Source: Lumnitzera littorea
Lineage: Eukaryota > Streptophyta > Magnoliopsida > Myrtales > Combretaceae
DNA length: 64,000 nucleotides
Direction: 5' to 3'
Assembly (NCBI GenBank): GCA_024138015.1
Contig: JAMXBB010000002.1
Coordinates: 47,372,746 to 47,436,745, forward strand
This document shows, one piece after another, positions 13,501-24,041 of this stretch. The notes beneath the pieces are model-generated. The model saw only the letters and a list, made by a program, of their open reading frames with translations, was not told the origin of the DNA and did not search any database. Numbering within the stretch: position 1 is the first letter of the stretch; each line of letters starts with the position of its first letter. The translations under genes were made by a program, and so were the position numbers.

Positions 13501-13609
13501 TTTAATTTGTATCCAAATGTAAATTTAAGTTCTTAGTTTAGCTGATCCTTAGGAACGTTTGGAAAGTACTCTTAATCAAATCATAGGCCTACTAAAAGTA
13601 GGGTTTACA
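9801..13609 (-). mobile_element. Solo LTR, family D (Tekay-like), inserted in integrase
   Basis: The insert is flanked by a perfect 5-bp duplication CACAT (9796-9800 and 13610-13614), and the integrase frame resumes right after it. On the minus strand it starts TGTAAACCCTACT and ends GGGTTGTCATA, where the usual CA has become TA. A minus-strand TATA-like CATAAATAG lies at about 12902-12910, followed on that strand by a C/T-rich leader, which fits an LTR promoter. The length is large but within the range of plant gypsy LTRs. No coding sequence is recognisable: the 82-codon open frame at 11439-11687 lies in this LTR and matches nothing I know. It contains a TA/GT microsatellite at 10504-10554. 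Confidence 0.82.
10504..10554. repeat. Compound (TA)n-(GT)n microsatellite
   Basis: An alternating TA run (10504-10520) passes directly into a GT run with one TA interruption (10521-10554). It lies in the family D solo LTR. Confidence 0.95.
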
Positions 13610-14818
13610 CACATACTTTGAAGAGGTCAAGAAAAAGGACAAAAGAATGATTAGGAGATTGGTTACTTAATTCTTAATAAGCGAGTCCACTTTATACCAA
13701 TGCTCTTTTGACAATACACTTTTAAGATATATGGATGGCAAGAGGCTGAGATGTTAATGAAAGAAGTATATGAAGGAGTATGTGGTCCTCATATAAACGG
13801 TTATATGCTGGCTAAGAAAATCATAAAGCTAGGGTATTACTGGTTAACAATGGAAAGTTATTGCATCAAACACATCAAGCATTGTCACCTATACTGAGTT
13901 TATGCAAATAAGATAAACCTCCCCCAAAAGAACTATACACACTCTCGGCACCATAGCCTCTTCCAATGTAGGGAATAGATATCATCAGCCAAATTACTCC
14001 AAAAGCATCTAATGGGCATCACTTTATACTAGTTGCCATCGATTACTTTAGCAAATGGGTTGAAGCCTTATCTTACTCAAGCGTTACTAAAGGGGTCGTA
14101 GTTAAGTTCATCAAGAGAGATATCTTGGCTTAATACGGGATTCCAGAAACGATCATCACTGACAATGGCACCAATCTTAACAATAAGCTTATGTTAGAGT
14201 TATGCTAACAGTTTAGGATTATTCATAGGAACTCTACTCTTTATCGACCATAAATGAATGGATCCATTGAAGCAGCCAATAAAAACCTCAAAACAATCAT
14301 CAAAAAAATGGTTGTTACATATAAAGACTAGCACGATATGTTGTCATTTGTACTTATGGCCCATCGGACTTCCATCAAAACATCGATTAAGGCGACACCT
14401 ACTCTGGTATATGGCACTGAAGTGGTATTACCAATAGAGATTGAAATCCATTGCTCAAAGTACTATCAGAAACCCAATTGGACGAAGCCGATTGGGTAAA
14501 GAAACGCGTCGAGCAGTTGAATTTAATTGATGAAAAGAGATTAACTGCCTTGTGTCGTAATCAATGTTATCAACAAAGAATGGCTCGGGGGCTTTCAATA
14601 AGAGGGTACGACCTCGGAACTTCAAAGACGATGATATAGTGTTGAGAAAGGCTCTTTCTAATGCACAAGACTTTAGAGGCAAATTTTCTCCCAAATACAA
14701 AGGCCCTTATGCCATGAAGTGAGTATTACCAAGAGGGGCTTTAATTTTGTCTCAAATGGATGGTCCGAATTTGAGAGACCTTGTAAATGCTAATACTGTA
14801 AAGTTGTACTACCTATGA
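13610..14818 (+). pseudogene. Integrase of the Tat-type element, second part, degraded
   Basis: The zinc-binding region reads EGVCGPHINGYMLAKKI, then GYYWLTMESYCIKHIKHCHLY, where the last Cys of the usual C-x2-C is Tyr. The catalytic core shows AIDYFSKWVEA (first Asp, near 14037-14070), ITDNGTN (second Asp, near 14155-14175) and NGSIEAANKN (Glu, near 14256-14285), so the DDE triad is visible. The C-terminal part (DEADWVKKRVEQLNLIDEKR, 14473-14532) and a KFSPKYKGPYA block near 14680-14715 follow. Pol ends at about 14818. The enzyme would insert the cDNA into host DNA. Multiple stops make it non-functional. Confidence 0.88.
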
Positions 14819-15591
14819 GAAGTCAATGGAAATATTTGCTCAAAACACCAAAATGTCAGTTATTTTGAATGTCATTATGGTCTAATTTTTATTATCTGCA
14901 AGCAAAGTTGGTATCCTTAGCAGTTGTCAACATTGGAATAATCACTCTCTCCATTGAAAGGTCCAGTTCCCCTTACTCCATTTAATCTAACTCATACACT
15001 TAAAACACAACAAAAGATGACAAGTGAGATCTAGGACATTGATAATTAACAAAACTCTTTAAAATACTTTATTATGGATTGATCCCACCATACCCCTACT
15101 CCCCACCCCCAGGCACTCGACAGGGAGTTTTATTGTTTATTTTTCAAGGAAATGCAAAATCCAAATGAGCAATCACCTCATAGTAGATATTTATTAGTCG
15201 AGAATAAGGGCTTCGATTCATAAAGGTTCCGAAAAGACAAAAACAATGGGTGGCATTTATGTGATTTCTCTAAAAGAGTTTATAGGGTCTTAGAGGTTTC
15301 ATATCAAAATTGGTTGGGTTGACAACAAAGGATCAAAGAATGAGTTGGTCAGTTTTGATGGGACTTTCCAAAAAAGGTTTGACAATTTGGGCACTATCAA
15401 CAAGACTAAGTAAGTACTTCCATACGATATTAGCGTATTGGTTTCTAAAAATTACATTTACATTTAGACTATGACCAGTTTCTACTCCTAACAATCTTTT
15501 GGGCCAGCACATAGGGCACTCACCTTCTGCATTTGGTGCTTAACTAGCCTTAAAGGCACAACCTTAACTCAGTCTCTTTTTTATTTTTCTT

Positions 15592-15700
15592 TAGTGAGCC
15601 TATAGGACGCTTCTGTTCACCAATTCCTCTTAGCGAGCCCATAGGTCGCTTCTCTTCATCAATTCCTTTTGGTAAGCCCATAAGGGCGCTTCTTCTAAGG
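15592..15700. repeat. Three degenerate copies of a 39-bp unit
   Basis: The core GAGCC(T/C)ATAGG...GCTTCT...CAATTCCT recurs with its GAGCC/AAGCC anchor at 15596, 15635 and 15674, an exact 39-bp spacing. It immediately precedes the 86-bp array. Confidence 0.85.
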
Positions 15701-15710
15701 TCAATTTAAG

Positions 15711-16466
15711 GTTGCTAGTCCCCGAGAGACAGTCCCGCCTAGGTTAGTGAGCCTAGAAAGGCATAACTAGGTTCTTCAGATTGATCCTAGCTTGGGGTTG
15801 TTAGTTCTCAAGAGATACTCCTGCCTAGATTAGTCAACCTAGAAAGGCACGACCAAATTCTTCAAATTGATCCCAACTTAGTGTTACTAGTCCCCAAGAG
15901 ATGCTTCTGCCTACATTAATGAACTTAGAAGGGTACGACCAAGTTTTCCATATCGATCCTAACTTAGGGTTGCTAGTCCCCAAGAGACACCTCCACCTAG
16001 GTTAGTAAGCCTAGAAGGGCACAACCAGGTTCTCTAAATCGATTCCAACTTAAGGTTACTAGTCCTCGAGAGATGCTCTTGCCTAGGTTAGTGAGCCTAG
16101 AAGGGTATGACCAGGTTCTTCAGATCGATTCTAACTTAGGGTTACTAATCCTCGAGAGACGCTCTTACCTAAGTTAGTGAGCCTAGAAGGGCATAACCAG
16201 GTTCTCTAAATCAATTCCAACTTAGGGTTACTAGTCCCCAAAGGACACCCCTACCTAGGTTAATGAGACCAAAAGGGCACAACCAGGTTCCTAAAATCGA
16301 TTCTAGCTTAGGGTTGCTAATCCCCAAGAGACATTCCCATCAAAGTTAGTAAACCTAGAAAGGCATGACTAAGTTTCCTAAGTTGATCCTAGCTTAGGGT
16401 TGCTAGTCTCCGAAAGATGTTCCTGCCTAAGTTAGTGAGCCTAGAAGGCACGACTAGGCTTCATTT
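15711..16466. repeat. 86-bp tandem array, about 8.8 units
   Basis: The anchor GTT(A/G)CTAGTC starts at 15711, 15797, 15883, 15969, 16055, 16141, 16227, 16313 and 16399, exactly 86 bp apart each time. Each unit contains CCTAGGTTAGTGAGCCTAGAA followed by AGGTTC and ATTCTAACTTAGG-like text. Units differ by substitutions but show almost no length change until the last, truncated one. The period is not a multiple of three, so it is not a coding repeat. It lies in the 3' untranslated part of the Tat-type element. Confidence 0.95.
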
Positions 16467-16618
16467 CTTCTTAAAGCATCTTCTCTCCCTTTCACCAAAT
16501 CCCTAGTAAACTAAACCTAGGATAGCTAGCTAAGGTGCTTCTTAGGACAAATTCTACCCTTAAGGTAAATCCATAGTGTCTCTTTTATCTTTGTGATAAA
16601 GTTTTACTCAAACTTCAC

Positions 16619-18006
16619 TTATTCACTTAAACTATATATATAAAAAATTAAAAAGCGAATACTTCAACAAGTATAATGGGCCAGAATCAAGTAATACAGA
16701 GTAAGTAAGGTTGTCGATCCCTCCAAGACTATAAAATTACTAATTCTATGCTAGTTCTTATCAATATTCAAGCAATCAAAAGTAAATTAACTAATCTAAT
16801 AATTATATTAAAACTATCGAAAAGAAAATAATTATAAAATATCTTAAACTAAGCAATCAAATGAGAATTATGGGAAAACATAATCCACCTTAGATTATGC
16901 AAATCAAATTGTTACCATATTATATAGATTAATAACTATATGATCATTCAAGTGAAATTATTATACCTTAAAGCTAAGGACTTAAACCTCTAATTAATAA
17001 GTCAGCTCCCACATCTCTAATTAACAGTAGACTTTAAATTACAATCATATATCTCCCGATACTATGATTGTCTAATGTCCTAAATCAATTATCCTTAATA
17101 TCTTAGTAAATAATCAATCGTCGAACATCGCATTAATCTCTAGATAATTTCTAATTAATTCAATTAATATTGCTTCCACATTAATCAATCAAATTAATTA
17201 AGAATTTCTAACAAATCCTATATCAACTCTCGTATCACTAGGGTTAGTAACAATTATAATCAATTAGACAACTATAATTGAAATCATAGAAATTGCAATC
17301 ATGAATCATCCATATTCCTATTAATCTTATAATATGAACACAATCATCATCTTAGCTATCTAAGGTTTCATGAATTCCCACAAATAAATTTAGCCATCCA
17401 TGGAATTTGAAACAAAAGCACAACCTCTAATTGAAATTGTAAGGAAATTCATAAAATTGCATAAATATAATTAAAATAGATGTCACCAATTTTGTAATTG
17501 GAAAAGATAAACTTTAATTGCAATTCCAAAACTTGATCTCCATAGCGAAAGAAAAATCTTCTCAACGATCTGATCAATTCTATAGATGGATTCTTCAAGA
17601 ACTACCTGCTCACTGTTCTAAGACTATCTAATTGTAAAGAAGATGAAAAGTTCTCTTAAAATCCGAGACTCATGACTATATATAGGGAAAACTAAGGTTA
17701 GCTTTCAAAAGCTAATTTTTCCATGAAGGCCGACGGTGTAAGTGCCACGATCAGCGGCGTAGACTCTAAAGCCGTTGGTGTAAGTGTAGGCCGGCCATGT
17801 TGAATTCTATTCATGCCATAGCTCATTTCGGTTCCGTTCATTTGCGTAAAACTCCATTAAATTGTCTGTATTTCCACTTTGAATCTTCAAATACCTGAAA
17901 TATTCAAATGAGAATACTTAAGTACCAATTCTAAATGATTTTTATAAAATCAATAATAATTCTCTCTAATTCTCTCATTAAAATATGAATAAAATATGCT
18001 TTTATC
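16619..18006. mobile_element. Unclassified 1.4-kb insertion with 8-bp flanking direct repeats
   Basis: The 8-mer AACTTCAC occurs at 16611-16618 and again at 18007-18014. The sequence after the second copy goes straight into the polypurine-like tract and 3' LTR. The intervening 1388 bp is AT-rich, has no long open frame, and does not resemble the rest of the host element. It includes a block near 16700-16730 (GTTGTCGATCCCTCCAAGAC) and a GC-richer stretch at 17725-17800. I see no clear terminal inverted repeats and no TG...CA ends, so the class is unknown. An 8-bp duplication would suit a hAT-type element, but this is only inference. Confidence 0.4.
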
Positions 18007-18014
18007 AACTTCAC

Positions 18015-18030
18015 CACAAAGTGGGGCAAT
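18015..18030 (+). other. Polypurine-like tract before the 3' LTR
   Basis: CACAAAGTGGGGCAAT lies directly upstream of the LTR start TGTAAACACC. It is the expected place and composition for the primer of plus-strand DNA synthesis of the Tat-type element. Confidence 0.65.
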
Positions 18031-20553
18031 TGTAAACACCTCATTTTTGCTCCCTTTTATTTTTTTCAAAATTTTTATAATATATTAAAGGGTCCTAAAT
18101 TAGGAAAAATACAAAAAAAATAGAAAATTTAAGAAAATCGTAAAAAAATAAGAAATTTACAAAAAAAAAATAAGAAATTTAGAAAAATGGAAAAAGTCAC
18201 AAAAGATTGAAAAAATTGAAAAAAATAAGAAGATTTAAGGGATTTAGAAAACAATAAAATTTTTAAGTACTTTAATAAAATAAATATCTTAATTTAAATA
18301 AATTTAAGGAAAGGATCGTTGGACCTAGGCTTAGATTTGAATTTAGCTTAGGCTAACCTAATTCATATGTACAAATTAATTGCATATATGTGTAAGAAAT
18401 AAAGCACAAGTCAACGGCCTAACGGTAAAACACATGGACATAGCATTAGGTTTAATCAGAGGTCTTGAGTTTGAATTTTAGCAAAGGCATGGAAAGCCTT
18501 TTATTTATTTATTTATTTCTCAAATGACATATTGCCACATCAAGTACTATTACATGTCAAGGTTTCATTGTACTACGTATCTTGACACGTAGTAGCCTCA
18601 GATTGGTCGACGTTAACGTGGCATGCTATGTCAGCTACCACATGTCATTATAGGAGACGTATCATTATGGGATACGTAACATACAACCATTGGACGACGC
18701 AGCTAATGTGGCACTACGTCAGTCACCTTTCTCTCCCCTTCCTTTCTCGTTCCGCTGATTTCCTCCAATTTCCTTAGCATTTCCTGCATTTTCTTTCCTA
18801 AACAGTGCACTTCATGGGCAGTGTTTGTTCCTTTTGCTTTGTGATTTCTTCAAATTAGTGATGAAATCACTAAGCATGCTTAGCCTACTTTGAATTAAGA
18901 TAAAAAATGCCTCTTGATGTAGTTGTTTAATGGGTTAAATCTAGCTCCAAAAAAAAAAAAAATTGGAATTTAGCATCTCCACATTCACTCAATTTCTAAA
19001 AGTTCCAAATTGATTAGCATTGTTCTAATATAAATAAGGGTCTTTTGTCTGTTTCAAAGCGAACACACAATCACACAACATTGGCGAGAATCATCTCACA
19101 AGCTCTCTCTCTCTCTCGTTCGAATTCTTTCTCTCTCTAGCAACTCTCTCTCTCTCTCTCCACTCAAACTTGAGCAAAATTGACAATTCATCAAGCTTCC
19201 TCGCACCTTGAGCTCACGAACCCAACTTACCCCATACATAACTATGCCTTGTAGCCCCCCAAATGAACCACCACCATTAAACCCTAGATGCCACCTTAAC
19301 CCACAACGACACCGCCATATCTAGCCACCTTTGACTCAACCCAACACCACGGCTGACTTTGCCGTATCTTAAAACACCCTACCAAACCACCATCGCACAC
19401 CCAACAACTCTCAACGACACCACCCAACCACCACTGCATTTGACCAATGTTGAACCACCACAAAATGACCACCCCAAGCTATAGCATCCTCCCTACCTCC
19501 CACAAGCCCAATAAAAAAGTCACAAATCCCCTTTTCTCGCTCGCTTTAACCACTAGATCAGCCCACATTGCCGTTGCTACTATTACTACTGTGGAGGATT
19601 TTAAAGCCCAACCTGGATCTGATACCCAACCCAAGCTGACCTTACACTAGGACCCAACCCGTGCACCTCTTTCTTGGTCTGCACTAACTCCAATCCGAGT
19701 TGTTAATTTTTATTTTACTTTATTTTATTTGTTTCATTTATTCATTAATTGTAAACATAAAAATGTAATAAAAAAGAAAGAAAAGAAAAAAGAATAGTTT
19801 TTTTTTTCGTTTAGTAGAAATAGATAAAATAAAAAAAAATTAGCAAAAATTTTAGCAGGTTGATTTATTTTAACTTTTGAAAACAGTCGGCTTTATGTTT
19901 TTTTACCCTTTTTGATTTATTTAAAGAAAATTTTTTAAGAATCCTAATTAGGGTTTTATTTTTAAAAACTCTAAAGTTATCCTAATTTGGAAATAGTACA
20001 TTTATTTTTATTTATTTTTGGAAAGTTGATTTCCTAAGTGATAAAATAAATTTATTACTTTATTTTATTTTATTATTTCTCATTATTTATTACCATTTTT
20101 AGCTAAAATGTAAAAATAAATAAAATAAAACGAAACTTAACTTTTTCTTTTCTCTTTTTTATTTATTTTATCTTCTCTTTCTTTTCCTTTTTCTTTCTCT
20201 TTTTTTTTTCTTTTTTTGGATTTTTTTTTCACTTTAATTTAAAATTACACATTACACTAATATAATAATAAATCTTAAAAAAAAAAAAAACACACACACA
20301 CACACACACATATAAAACAAACAACAAAGCAACTAAACCAAATAGCAACTGAAGGTTAGACTAAAGGAGATGGCACAAGTCAGATTGGGAAGCTAGAATC
20401 GAGTAGGGTCGGTTCGGTTCAGTTCAAACCGAGTTGTGTCCAAAGGAAAGTAGCAACAACTAGAGCGATGCGTCGAAGCCATTTCGGGGTGTCTTTCGAG
20501 TAGGACAAGAACTTTTCATGTGTTTCAAATTGAATTTAATGGGGTTTGGAGGC
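18031..20553 (+). mobile_element. 3' LTR of the Tat-type element (family C), interrupted at 20554
   Basis: It starts TGTAAACACCTCATTTTTGC right after the polypurine-like tract, and its first part matches the solo LTR at 4910 and the inverted copy at 23345-24041. A TATA box (ATATAAATA, 19028-19036) is followed by a leader with CT microsatellite (19106-19165), consistent with a promoter reading to the right. The 19200-19680 stretch is C-rich. A short open frame at 19447-19650 shows no recognisable protein. AT-rich runs and a (CA)n repeat (20292-20312) follow. The end is not visible because another LTR begins at 20554 and then the N gap intervenes. Confidence 0.72.
19026..19036 (+). promoter_or_regulatory. 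Putative LTR TATA box
   Basis: CTAATATAAATA followed by AGGGTC lies about 1 kb inside the LTR. It precedes a pyrimidine-rich leader with CT repeats, the usual U3/R layout of plant LTR promoters. The call rests on sequence only. Confidence 0.5.
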
Positions 20554-22483
20554 TGTCACGCCCCGAAGCGGCAGAGTCGTAACAGCCCCGCCGTGTAAAC
20601 TACCCTAAGATAGAAGTTGGCCTCACAACCGCTATCCTAGACCTGATCTACACAAGGCGTCCACAACTAACCCGCTTTGAAGTAGACAATTTGTAATTTA
20701 AATAAATCGTTTACCTAAGAAAGTGAGGAAATATATATATGCTATAATTCAGCTATTGTAATTAAGGTTTACAATATTTCTCCGTAATACATTTTCTAGT
20801 TATTACATCACTCAGAAATGAAAAGTAATTCTAAAATAAAAACTTAGACCTTAAAATATGTGTTTATTCTTCACATGTTTTTCCTCACTCCCCAGGATCC
20901 AGCAGTTGCTAGCTTCATAGTAGTTGTTGCCGCTTCTTAGCCAGCACCTGCACGATGTCTATAGGGATGTAAGCAACCACAGCTCAGTAAGTTAGGACGG
21001 AGGACTTAAAACTATACCATACACACAACAAGGTTTTCAGTCACTTATTAGTTGCAATGCATGTGCAAGCAAATGCCATCGCACGACGTTGTCCGGCCCG
21101 TCGTGAGATTAGAGAAATTGCGCCCGCTCTAATCCGGGTTGAGGAGTTACCGTTAATGCAACAGCTCACGACCAAACCCAGGCTTGTGTAATGGAGACCT
21201 TGCTCCTCCCGCGACTACCTTCGAACCACTGTCTTCATCCCCGCCGCGACCTCCTCTCCTGTCACTTAGTTCGACTGAGGATGAAGAAGGGACCATTTTG
21301 CAATCCTGCGCTATCCCTTCCGAAGGGGTCGGTATTTGGCCGGAGAGTCCTAAATCCCCTAACGGGTTGCCATGCATGTTCGATTATGATTACTGGTCGT
21401 ATATTTGATTAAATCCAATTTAGGGTGATCAATCATTACATACAATTCATACTATATGCGCCAAGGCAACAAACATAATCATAGCATCACCCATAATCAA
21501 GCACATGCACGCATTCAACTATCTAACAAGCACAATCAAGCATAATCTTAAGCCTCCAAAATACAGCAGCGTATTAATCCCAACTTATCTCAACTCCTCG
21601 CTCGCTCACTCGAGGTCCGATTTGCTCAGGCCATCGCCGGTTATCCCTATAACACGAACGTGGTTTCAGCTTTTCATATAACTGTTATAGGTTCGTTTTA
21701 TCCTATAATGCTTATTGTTAGGTTTTGTTTACGGTTTAATATACCTAATTATCTAGGTATTAAGTCTTTTATAATTATTCTAGGTTTAGGTTTAGGTTTG
21801 GGTTCGGTCTCGATTTCCGCATCAATTTCCGAATTAGGTTTTGGTTCGATTTTTAAATCCTAAACATGCTCGAATCCTAATGTGAAATTAATTACATTAA
21901 GCTCGAGTTTCCAAATATCCTATTGGGTCTTAATTTAGTATTCTAAGCTATTTGGTACACGCTAGTCCTAATTAGGGTATCGGATTTATCCCCGATGTGA
22001 GAAAATCTTACTTTTTTATATAATTACCTAAAATTCAATCTTAATTCAGATTTAATATTATTCTGATTTTTACTCTAATATTATCTAAATAACCCTAATT
22101 TTTCCATATTTATTAATTTACAATTTCACATATTACTAATTTCATATATTACTTACCTAATTTCTTTAATTAACTATACTTAGTACCTAAATGCTAGGAT
22201 TAGGGTTCCACTGCAGAGATTAACTTCCTTAAACATCTAATTAAGATCCAAATCAGTAATTAACATCCTAATCACCTAATTAACTCCAAATTACCCAATT
22301 TTTCCATCATTTTAGGGCTAAAAATAAACTTAAAAATTTCGAAAATTAATTTTTTAAAAAATGGCTTCATAGCACTGTTCTATGTCACATGAGCATCCTA
22401 CAGAAAAATTTTGAGCCCCAAACTACATCCCTAAGCCTATTTAATTTCCGGTTTAATCATGCTCGGTTTTGCACAATTTCTTA
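20554..22483 (-). mobile_element. LTR of family A, inserted in the family C LTR, truncated by assembly gap
   Basis: In + coordinates it begins TGTCACGCCCCGAAG and then follows the solo LTR at 28838 block by block: the CGTGTAAACTAACCTA text, the CGTCGTGAGATTAGAGAAATT block near 21100, and the AATGCAACAGCTCACGACCAAACCC block near 21155-21180. It continues up to GCTCGGTTTTGCACAATTTCTTA at the gap. Short open frames at 21153-21412 are incidental. Transcription orientation is inferred from the family's TATA box on the minus strand in other copies. About 1 kb of the LTR should be missing in the gap. Confidence 0.8.
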
Positions 22484-23344
22484 NNNNNNNNNNNNNNNNN
22501 NNNNNNNNNNNNNNNNNNNNNNNNNNNNNNNNNNNNNNNNNNNNNNNNNNNNNNNNNNNNNNNNNNNNNNNNNNNNNNNNNNNNNNNNNNNNNNNNNNNN
22601 NNNNNNNNNNNNNNNNNNNNNNNNNNNNNNNNNNNNNNNNNNNNNNNNNNNNNNNNNNNNNNNNNNNNNNNNNNNNNNNNNNNNNNNNNNNNNNNNNNNN
22701 NNNNNNNNNNNNNNNNNNNNNNNNNNNNNNNNNNNNNNNNNNNNNNNNNNNNNNNNNNNNNNNNNNNNNNNNNNNNNNNNNNNNNNNNNNNNNNNNNNNN
22801 NNNNNNNNNNNNNNNNNNNNNNNNNNNNNNNNNNNNNNNNNNNNNNNNNNNNNNNNNNNNNNNNNNNNNNNNNNNNNNNNNNNNNNNNNNNNNNNNNNNN
22901 NNNNNNNNNNNNNNNNNNNNNNNNNNNNNNNNNNNNNNNNNNNNNNNNNNNNNNNNNNNNNNNNNNNNNNNNNNNNNNNNNNNNNNNNNNNNNNNNNNNN
23001 NNNNNNNNNNNNNNNNNNNNNNNNNNNNNNNNNNNNNNNNNNNNNNNNNNNNNNNNNNNNNNNNNNNNNNNNNNNNNNNNNNNNNNNNNNNNNNNNNNNN
23101 NNNNNNNNNNNNNNNNNNNNNNNNNNNNNNNNNNNNNNNNNNNNNNNNNNNNNNNNNNNNNNNNNNNNNNNNNNNNNNNNNNNNNNNNNNNNNNNNNNNN
23201 NNNNNNNNNNNNNNNNNNNNNNNNNNNNNNNNNNNNNNNNNNNNNNNNNNNNNNNNNNNNNNNNNNNNNNNNNNNNNNNNNNNNNNNNNNNNNNNNNNNN
23301 NNNNNNNNNNNNNNNNNNNNNNNNNNNNNNNNNNNNNNNNNNNN
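22484..23344. other. Assembly gap (run of N)
   Basis: 861 undetermined bases. The apparent long reading frames across it are artefacts of translated N. Confidence 0.99.
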
Positions 23345-24041
23345 GGGGGGGGGGGGGGTAAGTTGTGTGTAAGGGAGGGAAAGAAAAGGAAAGGGGAGAA
23401 GAAAAAAAGGGGAAAGAAAATGCATTGTTAAAGCCAATCACAAGGTGTCATATGTCACAACAAAAAATGTAGCCTAATGATACCTTAACATGTGGCAGCA
23501 CGTGGAGTATGGAAAAAATAAAAGAAAAAGGTATTTTTTACCTTTGATGAGAGTCGAATCTCAAACCTCAAGCTTAATGCAAATCTAAACTTAAGTATTT
23601 ATTCGTTAAGCTGTTGACTTGTGTCTTATCCATATGTACAATTAAAACTAGGTCGATTTAGGCTAAATTCAAATCTAAGCCCAAGTTCAACTGTCCTCTC
23701 CTTATTTTTATTTAAAAAATCTTATTCTATTAAACTATCTAAAACTTTATTATTTTCTAAATTCCTTAAATCCGTTATTTTTTCTATTTTTGTGACTTTT
23801 CAATTTTCTATATATTTTTCTAAATTTTTCCATTTTTTTTTATTTTTTTCTAAATTTCTTATTTTTTGTGTTTTTTTCCTATTTTTCTACTTCTTTGTAT
23901 TTTTCTAAATTTCTTTTTTTTTTTTGGGTATTCTAAATTTTCTATTTTTTTTTTTTTTTGCATTTTTCCTAAATTAGGACCCTTTATCCTATTCTAAAAA
24001 TTTTGAAAAATAAAAAGGAGGACAAAAATGGGATATCTACA
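23345..24041 (-). mobile_element. Family C LTR start, inverted, truncated by the gap
   Basis: Read on the minus strand from 24041 it begins TGTAGATATCCCATTTTTGTCC. It then follows 18031-18760, including AAAGGGTCCTAATTTAGG, the A-rich run, the CAAGTCAACAGCTTAACG block and the pyrimidine-rich part. It ends at 14 consecutive G next to the N gap. An open frame of 95 codons at 23621-23908 is low-complexity Phe/Ser/Lys and not a gene. Confidence 0.75.

Larger units (their letters stand above)
14819..16618 (+). mobile_element. 3' non-coding region of the Tat-type element
   Basis: No reading frame is recognisable between the end of integrase and the polypurine-like tract before the 3' LTR. The region holds two separate tandem arrays (39-bp and 86-bp units) and C-rich spacer. 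Tat/Ogre elements are known to carry long, variable, tandem-repeat-rich 3' untranslated regions, which fits. Confidence 0.7.

Noticed and set aside
15711..16466. CRISPR-like array
   Set aside because: Units are contiguous 86-bp tandem repeats without unique spacers, in a plant retroelement.
21153..21412. Three overlapping 73-75-codon frames on both strands
   Set aside because: They fall in a GC-richer part of the family A LTR, and the homologous stretch at 29460-29700 is not open.
22389..23441. Several 300-residue open frames on both strands
   Set aside because: They consist of translated N in the assembly gap.
23621..23908. 95-residue Phe/Ser/Lys-rich frame resembling a membrane protein
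   Set aside because: It is T-rich low-complexity DNA in an inverted family C LTR; the related copy at 18060-18350 is not open in the same sense.
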